Assembly (NCBI GenBank): GCA_012729695.1 | Contig: JAAYCP010000046.1 | Location: forward strand, 1 to 32,675 | Direction of reading: 5' to 3' | DNA: 32,675 nt | Source: Actinomycetales bacterium | GTDB lineage: Bacteria > Actinomycetota > Actinomycetes > Actinomycetales > Dermatophilaceae | Part shown: piece by piece, positions 1 to 7,636 of the stretch | Numbering within the stretch: position 1 is the first letter of the stretch | Layout: every line of letters begins with the position of its first letter | Notes under the pieces: generated by a model | The model's database searches: none | What the model saw: the letters and a program-made list of their open reading frames with translations, nothing else | What the model was told of the DNA's origin: nothing | Translations under genes and position numbers: made by a program

Positions 1-778
1 GGCGGCGGCGGCTTCACCGGGGCTGGGGTCTGGCACTCGCCGGATCACGGGGAGACCTGGGAGCTGTCGAGACTGTCATCCGGCGAGCTCGACCAGTGGG
101 CGGCGAACGAGCCCGGGCTCGCCGGGCTCTTCACGTGGTCCTCGGCGCCGGTCGCCTTCGGGGACCGCTTCAACCAGGTGTGGTCGCTGGGCCGGGTCGG
201 CTCGAGACTGTATGCGGGGACCAAGCCCGCGTCGCTCCTCGCCAGTGACGACGGCGGGGTGACGTGGACGGTCGTCGACGCGCTGACCGAACACCCGTCC
301 GCCAAGGACTGGACCCCCGGTGGCGCCGGGCGCACCCGGGCACGGGGACGTGCTCTACCAGCAGAACCACGAGGGTGTGTGGCGGTCCACCGACGGCGGC
401 CAGACCTGGCACGACATCACCGAGGGCCTTCCGTCGAGTTTCGGGTTCCCGATCCACGTGCATCCGCGCGACCCGCAGACGATCTGGACCGTGCCGCTCA
501 ACGGCGACATGGCCGGGCGCTATCCGACTGACGCTGCCGCGGCGGTGTGGTGCTCACGCGACGGCGGCGCCACCTGGACCGCCCAGCGCGAGGGACTCCC
601 GCAGGAGGCGTGCTTCTTCACGGTGCTCCGCCAGGCCATGGCCGGTGATCGCCTCGAGCCGGCCGGGGTCTACTTCGGGACGAACAGTGGCTCGGTGTTC
701 GCGACCCGCGACGAGGGCGAGACCTGGCAGGAGATCGCGCGGCACCTGCCGACGATCCTCTCGGTTGAGGTGATGTAG
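1..778 (+). pseudogene. BNR/Asp-box repeat (sialidase-like beta-propeller) protein, 5'-partial, internal deletion with frame change
   Basis: The reading frame is open from base 1 (frame 1) and reads as a beta-propeller with Asp-boxes SPDHGETW (37-60) and SDDGGVTW (244-267), then PSAKDWTPGGAG. From about 320 the same protein type continues only in frame 2: GDVLYQQNHEGVW, then boxes STDGGQTW (386-409), SRDGGATW (554-577) and TRDEGETW (704-727), ending at TAG 776-778. In homologues known to me the WxPGGxG segment is followed by LxLHT and roughly 60-90 residues, with another Asp-box, before the 'LYxQNHxGVYRSDDGG' segment. That block is missing, so the lesion is a deletion plus frame change near 318-345 and not a one-base slip. 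Members of this group are commonly labelled glycosyl hydrolase or exo-alpha-sialidase, but the substrate is unknown. The 5' end lies outside the window. A collapsed assembly is an alternative explanation. Confidence 0.8.
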
Positions 779-820
779 CAGAGGTTCTGTTGTCGGGTTC
801 TCGAGCCAGGTGTCGTCGCG

Positions 821-1867
821 CTAGAGCCAGGGGTCGATGAGTCGGATCCCTGCAACAGGAGAACCCGTGCCGAGCTCAGGCAGCGCAACGGCGGCCTGCT
901 CGAGAGACATCGGCGCCTCGGGTGCCATGAGGCGGCTCAGCTCGAGCCGTCCCGACACCACGTCGTCGAGCAGCGCGCCGTAGTCGCGCGCCGCCATCCC
1001 GTGGGACCCCAGCAGGTCCAGCTCCCAGGCGATGACGCGGGTCATCGGAACCTCCGCCATCGCGGCCTCGCCGAGCAGTCCGACCTGGATCTGTCGGCCG
1101 CCCCGCCGGAGGGTCAGCACGGAGTCCCGGCAGGTCTCGGGCGACCCGAAGGCGTCCATCGCGACGTGGGCACCACCGCCGGTCGCCTCGACCACTGAGG
1201 CAACCGCATCGGCACCGGACCGGACGAGCACCTCCGCCCCGAGCTCCTCGGCCAGGCGCAGGGCGGACGGGTTGGGGTCCACGGCGACGACGCGGGCCCC
1301 ACGAGAACGGGCGATCGCCACGGCCGAGAGCCCGACGCCGCCGCAGCCGATCACGGCCACCCACTCGTCCGGCTGCACCCGGGCGCGCTGCACCAGCCCC
1401 CGGTATGCGGTGGCCACCCGGCACCCCAGGCCGGCGGCGACCGAGGGCGCGAGTGACTCCGGTAGCGCGACGAGGTTCGTGGACGCCGAGGTCACGACGA
1501 CGGACTGCGCGAACGACCCGGGCAGGGAGAACCCGGGCTGCTTCTGACGGGGACAGATCTGACCGTCCCCGCCCGCGCATACCGGGCAGTCGCCGCAGGC
1601 GAGGACGAACGGTGCCGTGACCGCCTGCCCGACCCACCCGGGATCGACGCCGGAGCCCACTGCCGTGACCGTCCCGGCGAACTCGTGCCCGGGGGTGTGC
1701 GGGAAGGTCACGATGTCGGCGTCGTGGCCCATCCAGCCGTGCCAGTCGCTCCGGCAGAGCCCGGTGGCCTCGACGCGGACCACCGCCCCGCCGTCGGGTG
1801 CGGTCGGCTCGGGGACGTCGATGACGGTGAGAGGACCGCGGAACTTCGCGTAGGCGACGGCACGCAT
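821..1867 (-). CDS. Zinc-dependent medium-chain alcohol dehydrogenase
   Basis: A 348-aa MDR/zinc alcohol dehydrogenase, which oxidises an alcohol or reduces an aldehyde with NAD(P) in the cytosol. The catalytic zinc ligands are C38 (GLCRSDWHGW) and H61-E62 (GHEFAG). The structural zinc site is C91, C94, C97 and C105. A Rossmann motif GCGGVGLSA lies near residue 170. Length is normal for the family. I chose the ATG at 1867 because MRAVAYAKF is the typical family N-terminus; the frame stays open upstream to about 2137, but that part antisenses the neighbouring gene and shows no homology. It starts 16 bp downstream of the DAO-Rieske stop, so the two are probably co-transcribed. The substrate cannot be deduced; members of this subgroup are often annotated as alcohol dehydrogenase or zinc-binding dehydrogenase. 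Confidence 0.92.
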   Translation of the reverse strand: MRAVAYAKFRGPLTVIDVPEPTAPDGGAVVRVEATGLCRSDWHGWMGHDADIVTFPHTPGHEFAGTVTAVGSGVDPGWVGQAVTAPFVLACGDCPVCAGGDGQICPRQKQPGFSLPGSFAQSVVVTSASTNLVALPESLAPSVAAGLGCRVATAYRGLVQRARVQPDEWVAVIGCGGVGLSAVAIARSRGARVVAVDPNPSALRLAEELGAEVLVRSGADAVASVVEATGGGAHVAMDAFGSPETCRDSVLTLRRGGRQIQVGLLGEAAMAEVPMTRVIAWELDLLGSHGMAARDYGALLDDVVSGRLELSRLMAPEAPMSLEQAAVALPELGTGSPVAGIRLIDPWL

Positions 1868-1883
1868 GCGCCCAAGCGTAGGT

Positions 1884-3407
1884 CTACGACTCCTCGCGAC
1901 TGCGCAGGCCCGTGGTCGCCGGGCCCTCGATGAGCGAGCCGTCGGCGCGGAACCGTGAGCCGTGCAGCGGGCAGTCCCAGGAGCGCTCGACATCGTTCCA
2001 CTGCACGACGCCTCCGAGGTGTGTGCAGGAGGCGCTGACCCGGCAGGTCCGTCCGTCGACGGTCGAGACGGCGACCGGGTTGGCGGGGTTGCCCTCGATG
2101 CGTCCCTCGCCCTCGGCGGGCGGCTCGTCCGCATCACCCGGTGCGAGCTGGGCGGCGCGGCGGCCCACCCACTGCGCCCCGACGCCGGCCACGAAGGTCG
2201 CCGTCTCGCCGACGTCCGACAGGCTCACCGAGCTGGAACGCAACGGCCCGGCATACTCCGGCGGGGTGCCGGTGATGTCGCCGGTGATGAGCTGGGCCGC
2301 CGCTCCTGCCATCGCCATGCCCCATTTGTCCATACCGGTGGCGACGAAGAGGGATCCACCCGTGCCGGGCAGCGCTCCGATGTGCGGCACCTGGGTCGTG
2401 AGGTGGTAGTCCTGGGCCGCCCACGACCACGTGGCCGGACCGACGGGGAAGCTCGATCGGGCCCAGTCCTCGATCTCGCGCACCCGGTCCACGGTCGAGC
2501 CGCCGTGGCCGACCTCGTGGCCGTTGCCGCCGACGAGGAGGAAGTGGCCGGAGGCCGTGCTCGCTGTACGCAGCGAGCGGGTGGGCTCGTCGAGTGACAG
2601 CGACATCGACCGCGGCACCGAGGCAAGGTCGTCGACGGCGAAGGCGAGGACGTAGGAGCGCAGCGCCCGCATCCGCGCGAACTCGAGACCACGATCCAGG
2701 ATGGGTGCCTGGGTCGCGAGGACGACGTTCTCCGCGCGGATGTCGCCGGCGGTCGTCGTCACCGTCCAGGGCCGGGTCAGGGAGGTGCCGGTGACGCGGA
2801 CGTTCTCGATGACCGTCCCCCCGAGCGAGGTGAGCTCGGCCAGGAGCGCGTCGATGACGGTGAGTGGGTCGACCTGGACCTGGTCCGGGAGACCGATGGC
2901 GTCACGGACGGGGAACGGCAGGTCCGCCCCGCCGACGTCCTCGACCGCCAGGCCCACCAGCCGCGCGACCGAGCGCTCCTCGGCGACCTGCTCGGCGCCC
3001 TTGGTGCTCGTCGCATAGGTGACCGCGAGGCGGCGCTCGAACGGCGTCCCGCGTCGCTCGAGCAGCTCGGTGAGCCATCCCTGCCCGGCGCGGTTGGCCG
3101 CCACGTACGCGGCTGTCGTCTCCACCCCCGCATGCCGGTGCAGCCGCTGCAGCCTCGACCCCTGCAGGAGGCTCACCTTGGCGCTGCTGTGACCGCTCGT
3201 GCCGGCCCCTGCGCGACGCGCCTCGATGACGACCGGTGGCCGCCCGCTGCGCGCGAGCTCGACAGCGGTGCTCAGCCCCACGAGCCCGGCGCCCACGACG
3301 ACGGTCTCGGCCTGCGCAGGCAGCGGCTCGGTGGGTCGGTCGGCGTCGGGGTCGTCGTTGCGCACGCCCCACCAGAGGGAGCGCCGTTCGGTGGGAGAGA
3401 TGCTCAT
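1884..3407 (-). CDS. FAD-dependent oxidoreductase (DAO family) with C-terminal Rieske [2Fe-2S] domain
   Basis: A 507-aa two-domain flavoprotein. Residues about 34-390 form a DAO-type FAD domain: dinucleotide motif GAGLVG (39-44), the GTSGHSSAKVSLLQG segment and a C-terminal FAD-binding GMDKWGMAMAG. Residues about 420-500 form a Rieske domain with cluster ligands C461-T-H463 (CTHLGG) and C479-P-L-H482 (CPLHGSRF). No signal peptide is visible, so it is probably cytosolic. This fusion is known as the glycine/D-amino-acid oxidase-like (DadA) plus Rieske family; substrates are generally uncharacterised. The ATG at 3407 is preceded by a GTGAGG-like ribosome site. The alcohol dehydrogenase follows after 16 bp, suggesting a joint two-step oxidation or shared regulation (inference). 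Confidence 0.92.
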   Translation of the reverse strand: MSISPTERRSLWWGVRNDDPDADRPTEPLPAQAETVVVGAGLVGLSTAVELARSGRPPVVIEARRAGAGTSGHSSAKVSLLQGSRLQRLHRHAGVETTAAYVAANRAGQGWLTELLERRGTPFERRLAVTYATSTKGAEQVAEERSVARLVGLAVEDVGGADLPFPVRDAIGLPDQVQVDPLTVIDALLAELTSLGGTVIENVRVTGTSLTRPWTVTTTAGDIRAENVVLATQAPILDRGLEFARMRALRSYVLAFAVDDLASVPRSMSLSLDEPTRSLRTASTASGHFLLVGGNGHEVGHGGSTVDRVREIEDWARSSFPVGPATWSWAAQDYHLTTQVPHIGALPGTGGSLFVATGMDKWGMAMAGAAAQLITGDITGTPPEYAGPLRSSSVSLSDVGETATFVAGVGAQWVGRRAAQLAPGDADEPPAEGEGRIEGNPANPVAVSTVDGRTCRVSASCTHLGGVVQWNDVERSWDCPLHGSRFRADGSLIEGPATTGLRSREES

Positions 3408-3491
3408 CGCCTCACCATGTCAGCGTGACAACGCGAGCCGGAAGCGCTCCGGTGGCATGATCGGGCCAACCGAGGAGAGACGGAGCGCACC

Positions 3492-3794
3492 ATGACCGAT
3501 GTCGTCGTCACGAACAACACGTCCCAGAGCCGCTATGAGGCGCACCTCGACGGCGAGCTCGCCGGGTTCGCCGAGTACCGGCTCAAGACCGACGTGATCA
3601 TGTTCATCCACACCGAGGTCGACTCGACGTTCGAGGGCAAGGGAGTCGGTGGGGCGATCGCCCGCTCCGCGCTCGACGACGTGCGGGCCGACGGCTCCCG
3701 CAAGGTGGTCCCGCTCTGCCCGTTCATCAGGTCCTGGATCGACCGCCACCCGGACTACCAGGACCTCGTCGCGCCCGCGCGCGGCTCCTGGTAG
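3492..3794 (+). CDS. Small GNAT-family N-acetyltransferase (COG2388 type)
   Basis: A 100-aa single-domain protein of the compact GNAT class. The fold is recognisable from RYEAHLDGELAGFAEY at the start, the acetyl-CoA-binding segment FEGKGVGGAIARSALDDVR (an [RQ]GxGxG/A variant) and the terminal CPFIRSWIDRHPDYQDLV, which is the hallmark of this family. It probably transfers an acetyl group from acetyl-CoA to a small amine or protein; no substrate is assigned. The ATG has a strong GAGGAGAG ribosome site 13-20 bases upstream. It lies divergently from the DAO-Rieske gene, sharing an 84-bp intergenic region, and 25 bp upstream of the Nudix gene with which it is likely co-transcribed. Confidence 0.9.
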   Translation: MTDVVVTNNTSQSRYEAHLDGELAGFAEYRLKTDVIMFIHTEVDSTFEGKGVGGAIARSALDDVRADGSRKVVPLCPFIRSWIDRHPDYQDLVAPARGSW

Positions 3795-3819
3795 GCGCGA
3801 GCCGGAGAGACACGTAGCG

Positions 3820-4284
3820 ATGCGCACCAGCGCCGGGCTCCTACCCTTCCGCCGCACCGCGGACGGGGTGGAGGTCTTCGTCGGTCACATGGGTGGACCG
3901 TTCTGGGCGCGCAAGGACGAGGGAGCCTGGTCGATCATCAAGGGCCTGTACTCCGCCGACGAGGAGGACCCGCTCACGGCAGCCCGGCGCGAGTTCACCG
4001 AGGAGACCGGTGCCGAGGTCGGCGACGGCGAGGTGATCCCGCTCGGGGAGCTGCGCGCCTCGGGCAAGCTGATCACGGTGTATGCGGTGGTCGCCGACCC
4101 CTCGCTCGCGTTCGTCGGGAGCAACACGGTGACGATGGAGTGGCCGCCGCGCTCGGGACGCACGATCGAGTTCCCCGAGCTCGACCGGGCGAAGTGGCTG
4201 ACCCTCGACGAGGCGCGCAGGCTCCTCGTCAAGGGCCAGCGACCGTTCCTCGACCGCCTGCAGAAGGCGCTGGAGGCGCACTGA
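3820..4284 (+). CDS. Nudix hydrolase
   Basis: A 154-aa Nudix-fold protein that would hydrolyse a nucleoside diphosphate linked to another moiety, using divalent metal bound by the Nudix helix. The box runs from G42 to about A65: REF at 57-59, E61-E62 and G64 are all present. The loop between G42 and the first Glu appears one residue longer (x6 rather than the usual x5), which is mild variation. The N-terminus MRTSAGLLPFRR and the terminal FPELDRAKWLTLDEARR are typical of the COG4119 group of 'predicted NTP pyrophosphohydrolase' proteins. The ATG at 3820 was chosen because it has GGAGAGA about 10 bases upstream and the typical N-terminus; the longer open frame begins inside the GNAT gene. It ends convergently with the tandem GNAT gene, 28 bp away. 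Confidence 0.92.
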   Translation: MRTSAGLLPFRRTADGVEVFVGHMGGPFWARKDEGAWSIIKGLYSADEEDPLTAARREFTEETGAEVGDGEVIPLGELRASGKLITVYAVVADPSLAFVGSNTVTMEWPPRSGRTIEFPELDRAKWLTLDEARRLLVKGQRPFLDRLQKALEAH

Positions 4285-4312
4285 CCCGAGGGGAACGATC
4301 CGAGCGGCTTGG

Positions 4313-5281
4313 TCAGGCGTCCTTGTCCATCGCCGCGGTGGTGCGCTCGACGGCGAACCCGAGCCGCTCGTACAGGCGGGTGGCTCCGGTCGGGCTCTCC
4401 GAGTCGACCGACAGCTCGACCTTGTCGTACTCCCCGCTGCGCGCCGCGAGCTCGAGGGTGCGGCTGAGACAGGCCGCGGCGAGTCCGCGACCGCGTGCCT
4501 CGGGCATGGTGCCGACGATGGTGATGTAGAGCTCGCGCGGCACCCACTGGCCGGCCATGACATAGGCCAGGACCTGACCGTCACCGTCGACCGCCAGCGT
4601 GGAGAGCTGCTTGCGGCCGGACCGACTCGTCCAGAAGTCGTGCCAGCTCTCTACGCTGCCCGGAGTCGATCCCCAGTGGTCGCGGAACGCGATCGTGTGG
4701 GCGACCCGCACCGCCTCCTCGTGCTCATCGGTGGGGTTGATGAGCTCCACCCCCTCGATGTGAGGGACGGTGAGGGGGTCGCCGGGAACCGGCCGCGCCA
4801 GGTCGTTGAAGAACCGGATCACCCGGTAGCCGAGGTGCGTGAGAAGGCGCCGGGCGTCCGAGCCTTCCAGCTCGCCGCGGGCCCGGAAGAACGCGGGCGC
4901 ACCGGGATGCGTCTCGGCACCCAGCTCCCTGGCGCGCACCTCCATGCGCCCGACGAGCTCGCGGCCGATCCCGCGACCGCGCCACTGCGGGTGTACGCCG
5001 CCACCGAGCCAGCAGCGGGCCCGGCCGTGCTCGTCGAGGCTCGTCGCGATGCGCAGCTGGCCGTAGGCGACGAGCCGGTCCTCGTCCCACACCGCCCATG
5101 AGTCCGTCTCCGGGGTGAAACCGGACTCCTCGAGCTCCTCGGCGAGGTCCTCGGGCTCGAAGAACTCCCCGGTGCCGTCGGCCTCCGCGAGCACGTTGGT
5201 CAGCTCGGCCCACGCCTCGACCGAGTCGGGCGTGAGGTGGGTCCAGTGGAGCGCCGACTGCGTGGTCGTCGGAATGTTCAT
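4313..5281 (-). CDS. Tandem-domain GNAT N-acetyltransferase
   Basis: A 322-aa protein with two GNAT domains. The first (about 10-160) carries the acetyl-CoA motif PQWRGRGIGRELV. The second (about 175-320) carries MPEARGRGLAAACL and ends with TGATRLYERLGFAVER, the typical beta-6/7 region. Proteins of this layout resemble mycothiol synthase (MshD)-like double GNATs, but nothing here singles out mycothiol, so I leave the substrate open. The ATG at 5281 gives MNIPTTTQSALHW; a longer open frame to 5467 overlaps the hemerythrin gene antisense and shows no homology. It lies 50 bp downstream of the hemerythrin-like gene on the same strand and could be the last gene of that unit. Confidence 0.9.
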   Translation of the reverse strand: MNIPTTTQSALHWTHLTPDSVEAWAELTNVLAEADGTGEFFEPEDLAEELEESGFTPETDSWAVWDEDRLVAYGQLRIATSLDEHGRARCWLGGGVHPQWRGRGIGRELVGRMEVRARELGAETHPGAPAFFRARGELEGSDARRLLTHLGYRVIRFFNDLARPVPGDPLTVPHIEGVELINPTDEHEEAVRVAHTIAFRDHWGSTPGSVESWHDFWTSRSGRKQLSTLAVDGDGQVLAYVMAGQWVPRELYITIVGTMPEARGRGLAAACLSRTLELAARSGEYDKVELSVDSESPTGATRLYERLGFAVERTTAAMDKDA

Positions 5282-5331
5282 CCGTCCATCGTGACGGCCA
5301 TCGCCCGCGACGCCAAGGCGATATCGGTCGG

Positions 5332-5823
5332 CTAGTACTGCCGCGTCCGGATCCGGCCGTCGGCGACCGCGGCGCGGATCTCCTCGGCCAGCTCCCAGTC
5401 CTCGTTCTCGAGGGCGATGGCGGCGGCGGGGAACAGACCGTTCTCCTCGTGGTCGATGTGCTCCCACAGCATCGAGAAGCCGTCGAGCACCTCGGGCCAG
5501 TCGACGGACTCCGGCCCGGAGCGGCGGATGTGACGCATCGCCCGCTCCAGGATCCCGACGAGATCGTCGTGCTCGTCGAAGAGAGTGCCGACCTTCTCAC
5601 TCTGCTCCGGCACGCGCTCCATGGACCGGTAGATCGACAGCTCCTCGACCGCGTCGTGCGCGGTGAGGACCGGCAGCAGGGCGGTGAGGTGCTCCACCGC
5701 GGCGTCGAGGTCGTCCCGCTCGACCGCGCGGCGGACCTCACCCATGAGGTTGCGGATCTCGACGTGCTCGAGCGTCAGGTCGCGGATCGGTCCGATGGCA
5801 CGGCAGCCGCAGTAGCTACACAT
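5332..5823 (-). CDS. Hemerythrin-domain protein with N-terminal CSYCGC motif
   Basis: A 163-aa hemerythrin HHE-type four-helix bundle. Candidate di-iron ligands are H20, H56, E60, H85, H122 (WEHID), H125 and E126/E127 (DHEEN). The N-terminal MCSYCGC carries three closely spaced cysteines, a feature I associate with a set of actinobacterial hemerythrin proteins. The start at 5823 was chosen because the protein then begins exactly at this motif; its ATG overlaps the stop of the upstream Ric-like gene by 8 bases, indicating translational coupling. Upstream in-frame ATGs at 5835 and 5850 fall within the Ric coding region. The likely role is oxygen, NO or iron handling alongside the Fe-S repair protein (inference from context). 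Confidence 0.9.
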   Translation of the reverse strand: MCSYCGCRAIGPIRDLTLEHVEIRNLMGEVRRAVERDDLDAAVEHLTALLPVLTAHDAVEELSIYRSMERVPEQSEKVGTLFDEHDDLVGILERAMRHIRRSGPESVDWPEVLDGFSMLWEHIDHEENGLFPAAAIALENEDWELAEEIRAAVADGRIRTRQY

Positions 5824-6565
5824 GGGCCCACTCATCGCCGTCGGCCGCACGGTCCCGGCCGGACCGGCTCAGGCGCTGCTCCAGCTCGATGACCCGGGGG
5901 AAGAGGACGTTGTTCTCCTTGTGGACGTGCTCGTGCAGGTCGAGCTCCATCGTCTCCAGACCCTTGAGCATGGCGACGTAGGAGCCGCAGGCTCCGTCGG
6001 GTACGGCATAGCGACCGGTGAGGGACCGGATCCGCTTGAACAGGTCGCCGACGACGTCGTGCTCGGCCATCAGCTCCTCGAGCCGGTCGGCGAGGGAGCC
6101 GAAGCGGAGCTCGAGGGGCGCCTGCGCCCGCTCCATCCGACTGATCGCCGGGAAGACCACCCGCTCCTCCTCCGTCAGGTGCGGCTCGAGCTCCTCGACG
6201 GCCTGACGGTATGCGTCGCGCACCTGGGCGAGCTCGGGGTGCGCCTGCCCGTGGACCGAGTGGACCTTGTCGACGAGGGCGAGCAGCCGGGGCATCTCCT
6301 CCCACAGGTAGGCGTGGTGGGTGTCGACGATCTCGTGCGCGAGGGCAGCATTCTCCCGTGGCTGGGGCGACTGCGCCGGAGCGGCGTCGGGGATGTCCAG
6401 CGCCGCGCTCACCTTGTCCAGGTCGAGGCCGGCCTCGCGCGTGGCCTCGGACAGCGACCGCCGGCCGTTGCAGCAGTAGTCGATGCCGAGCCGCTCGAAG
6501 ACGCGACTGCGTCGCGGGTCGGCGGTGACGAGGTCCCCGAGGCTGGCGGTGGCGTCGACGGTCAT
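5816..6565 (-). CDS. ric: Di-iron Fe-S cluster repair protein (Ric/ScdA/YtfE family)
   Basis: A 249-aa protein with the family's two parts. An N-terminal ScdA_N domain has the GIDYCCNGRRSL signature (C31-C32). A C-terminal hemerythrin-like domain has candidate ligands H84, H105, H129 (EPHLTEEE), H in MAEHDVV, and HEHVHKENNVLFPR. Known relatives repair iron-sulfur clusters damaged by nitric oxide or peroxide, in the cytosol. Length is normal. The ATG at 6565 has a GAAGAAGG ribosome site. The first gene of a pair with the hemerythrin gene, it is preceded by a strikingly AT-rich leader (6566-6640), which suggests stress-specific control. The gene symbol is by family resemblance only. Confidence 0.93.
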   Translation of the reverse strand: MTVDATASLGDLVTADPRRSRVFERLGIDYCCNGRRSLSEATREAGLDLDKVSAALDIPDAAPAQSPQPRENAALAHEIVDTHHAYLWEEMPRLLALVDKVHSVHGQAHPELAQVRDAYRQAVEELEPHLTEEERVVFPAISRMERAQAPLELRFGSLADRLEELMAEHDVVGDLFKRIRSLTGRYAVPDGACGSYVAMLKGLETMELDLHEHVHKENNVLFPRVIELEQRLSRSGRDRAADGDEWAHV

Positions 6566-6657
6566 GTGGCCTTCTTCCGAGCAATTAAAAACAAAGGTCC
6601 TGTAAAAAATACTCCAGTGACGCCGGTGAGTACAGGCGAGGACGTGAGGTGACCGCA
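6566..6657 (-). promoter_or_regulatory. AT-rich promoter region of the Ric-hemerythrin pair
   Basis: Between the metallo-hydrolase stop and the Ric start lie 92 bases including an AT-rich island (about 6582-6615) with runs AATTAAAAACAAA and GTAAAAAATAC, the most AT-rich stretch in the window. Read on the minus strand it contains TTTACA, similar to a -35 box, and several T-runs; a core AGG-T-CCT inverted repeat sits at about 6594-6600. I could not match a clear FNR-type (TTGAT-N4-ATCAA) or NsrR-type site. Regulatory role is inferred from position and composition. Confidence 0.5.
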
Positions 6658-7488
6658 TCAGGTGAGCTGCGCATACCCTCTGGACACGGCGTTCGCGAGA
6701 CCGGGGTTCGTCGCCTCCCACGGCCAGTCGCCCTCGGCGACGGCGTCCTGCTCGCTGATGCCGGCCGCCGCGAGCCGGCGGATCTCGCGCTCGATTGCGG
6801 CCATCTCGCCGCGCTGACCCTCGACGAACGCCCGGTCGACGAGTGCCCCGTGCCCCGGGACGACGACGGTGCCGGGTGCGATGAGGGGGAGGAGGGCCTC
6901 GAGCGTCGACGCCCACTCCAGCGGCCAGGAGTCGTCACCGATCCACGGGTGGGCGGACTCCTCGATGAGGTCTCCCGCGACGAGGACGTTCGCGTCCGGG
7001 ACGCGCGCGACGAGATCACCGTCCGTGTGCCCACGGCCGGGATGGATGAGCTCGACAGCACGGTCGCCGAGGTCGATGACCGCGGTGGTCCCGAAGAGGC
7101 GGTCGGGGATGACGATCGTCGAGGCGCGGATCTCCTCGGCCCGCTCGGGGTCCATGCCGTCGTCGAGATCGTTCTGCACCTCGGCGGCGTGATCGCGCAG
7201 CCACAGCGCGGCGTTCTCCTGGGCGTGGATGGGCAGGTGCGGCCACTGCTCGCGGAACGCTGCGTTGCCGAACGAGTGGTCCCAGTGCCAGTGCGTGTTG
7301 ACGACCGCGGTGACCTCGCCGGCACCGATCCGCCGTACGTCCTCGACGACCGCGCGACCCGCCGCCGTGGACCCGTGGGTGTCGATGACGACGAGCCCGC
7401 GCTCCCCGCCCACAGCGGTGACGGTGAGGTCGACCCAGGCGTAGCGCGCCGTCCAGACCCGGTCGGCGATCTCGGTGAAGTCAGCCAT
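6658..7488 (-). CDS. Metallo-beta-lactamase-fold hydrolase
   Basis: A 276-aa MBL-fold protein with the metal-binding motif H66-x-H68-x-D70-H71 (THWHWDHSFGN), a GRGHTDGD loop, LVAGDLIEES (bridging Asp) and a C-terminal VVPGHG. The binuclear metal site therefore looks complete. The family includes thioester hydrolases, lactonases and quinoprotein-relay proteins, and the class here (MBL plus ENAALWLRDHA insert) does not point to one substrate. No signal peptide is visible. The ATG at 7488 begins MADFTEIADRVW, typical for the group. It is divergent from the wax-synthase gene and precedes the Ric gene by 92 bp on the same strand, but the AT-rich gap suggests a separate promoter for Ric. Confidence 0.9.
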   Translation of the reverse strand: MADFTEIADRVWTARYAWVDLTVTAVGGERGLVVIDTHGSTAAGRAVVEDVRRIGAGEVTAVVNTHWHWDHSFGNAAFREQWPHLPIHAQENAALWLRDHAAEVQNDLDDGMDPERAEEIRASTIVIPDRLFGTTAVIDLGDRAVELIHPGRGHTDGDLVARVPDANVLVAGDLIEESAHPWIGDDSWPLEWASTLEALLPLIAPGTVVVPGHGALVDRAFVEGQRGEMAAIEREIRRLAAAGISEQDAVAEGDWPWEATNPGLANAVSRGYAQLT

Positions 7489-7576
7489 GTCACGACGCTA
7501 CCCGAGGCCGCCATGGCCGCGACTAGGATCGATGAGGCAGGCGTGATGGTGCGGCTGAAGCACCCCGGACTTTCCA

Positions 7577-7604
7577 CTACACTACGTAGTAGTCGTAGTC
7601 GTAG
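7577..7604 (+). promoter_or_regulatory. CTAC/GTAG repeat cluster in the wax-synthase promoter
   Basis: Two CTAC tetramers (7577-7580, 7582-7585) are followed by four GTAG tetramers (7586-7589, 7589-7592, 7595-7598, 7601-7604). The centre ACTACGTAGT (7581-7590) is a perfect 10-bp palindrome, and GTAGTC repeats give a 6-bp periodicity. It lies 33-60 bases upstream of the wax-synthase ATG, overlapping TACACT (7578-7583), a possible -10 element. Another possible plus-strand -10, TAGGAT, is at 7524-7529. An operator role is inferred. Confidence 0.4.
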
Positions 7605-7636
7605 CCGCTGACACAACGAGCCCAGGAGGGTGACAC

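Noticed and set aside
1868..2137. N-terminal extension of the alcohol dehydrogenase to 2137
   Set aside because: It would overlap the DAO-Rieske gene; the family N-terminus begins at the ATG at 1867.
6594..6600. AGG-T-CCT repeat as an NsrR or FNR site
   Set aside because: Too short and not matching the known consensus of either regulator; kept only as part of a general promoter region.
6598..6634. CCTGTA...TACAGG arms upstream of the Ric gene as a hairpin or operator
   Set aside because: Six-base arms with a spacer of about 26 bases are expected by chance at this scale.
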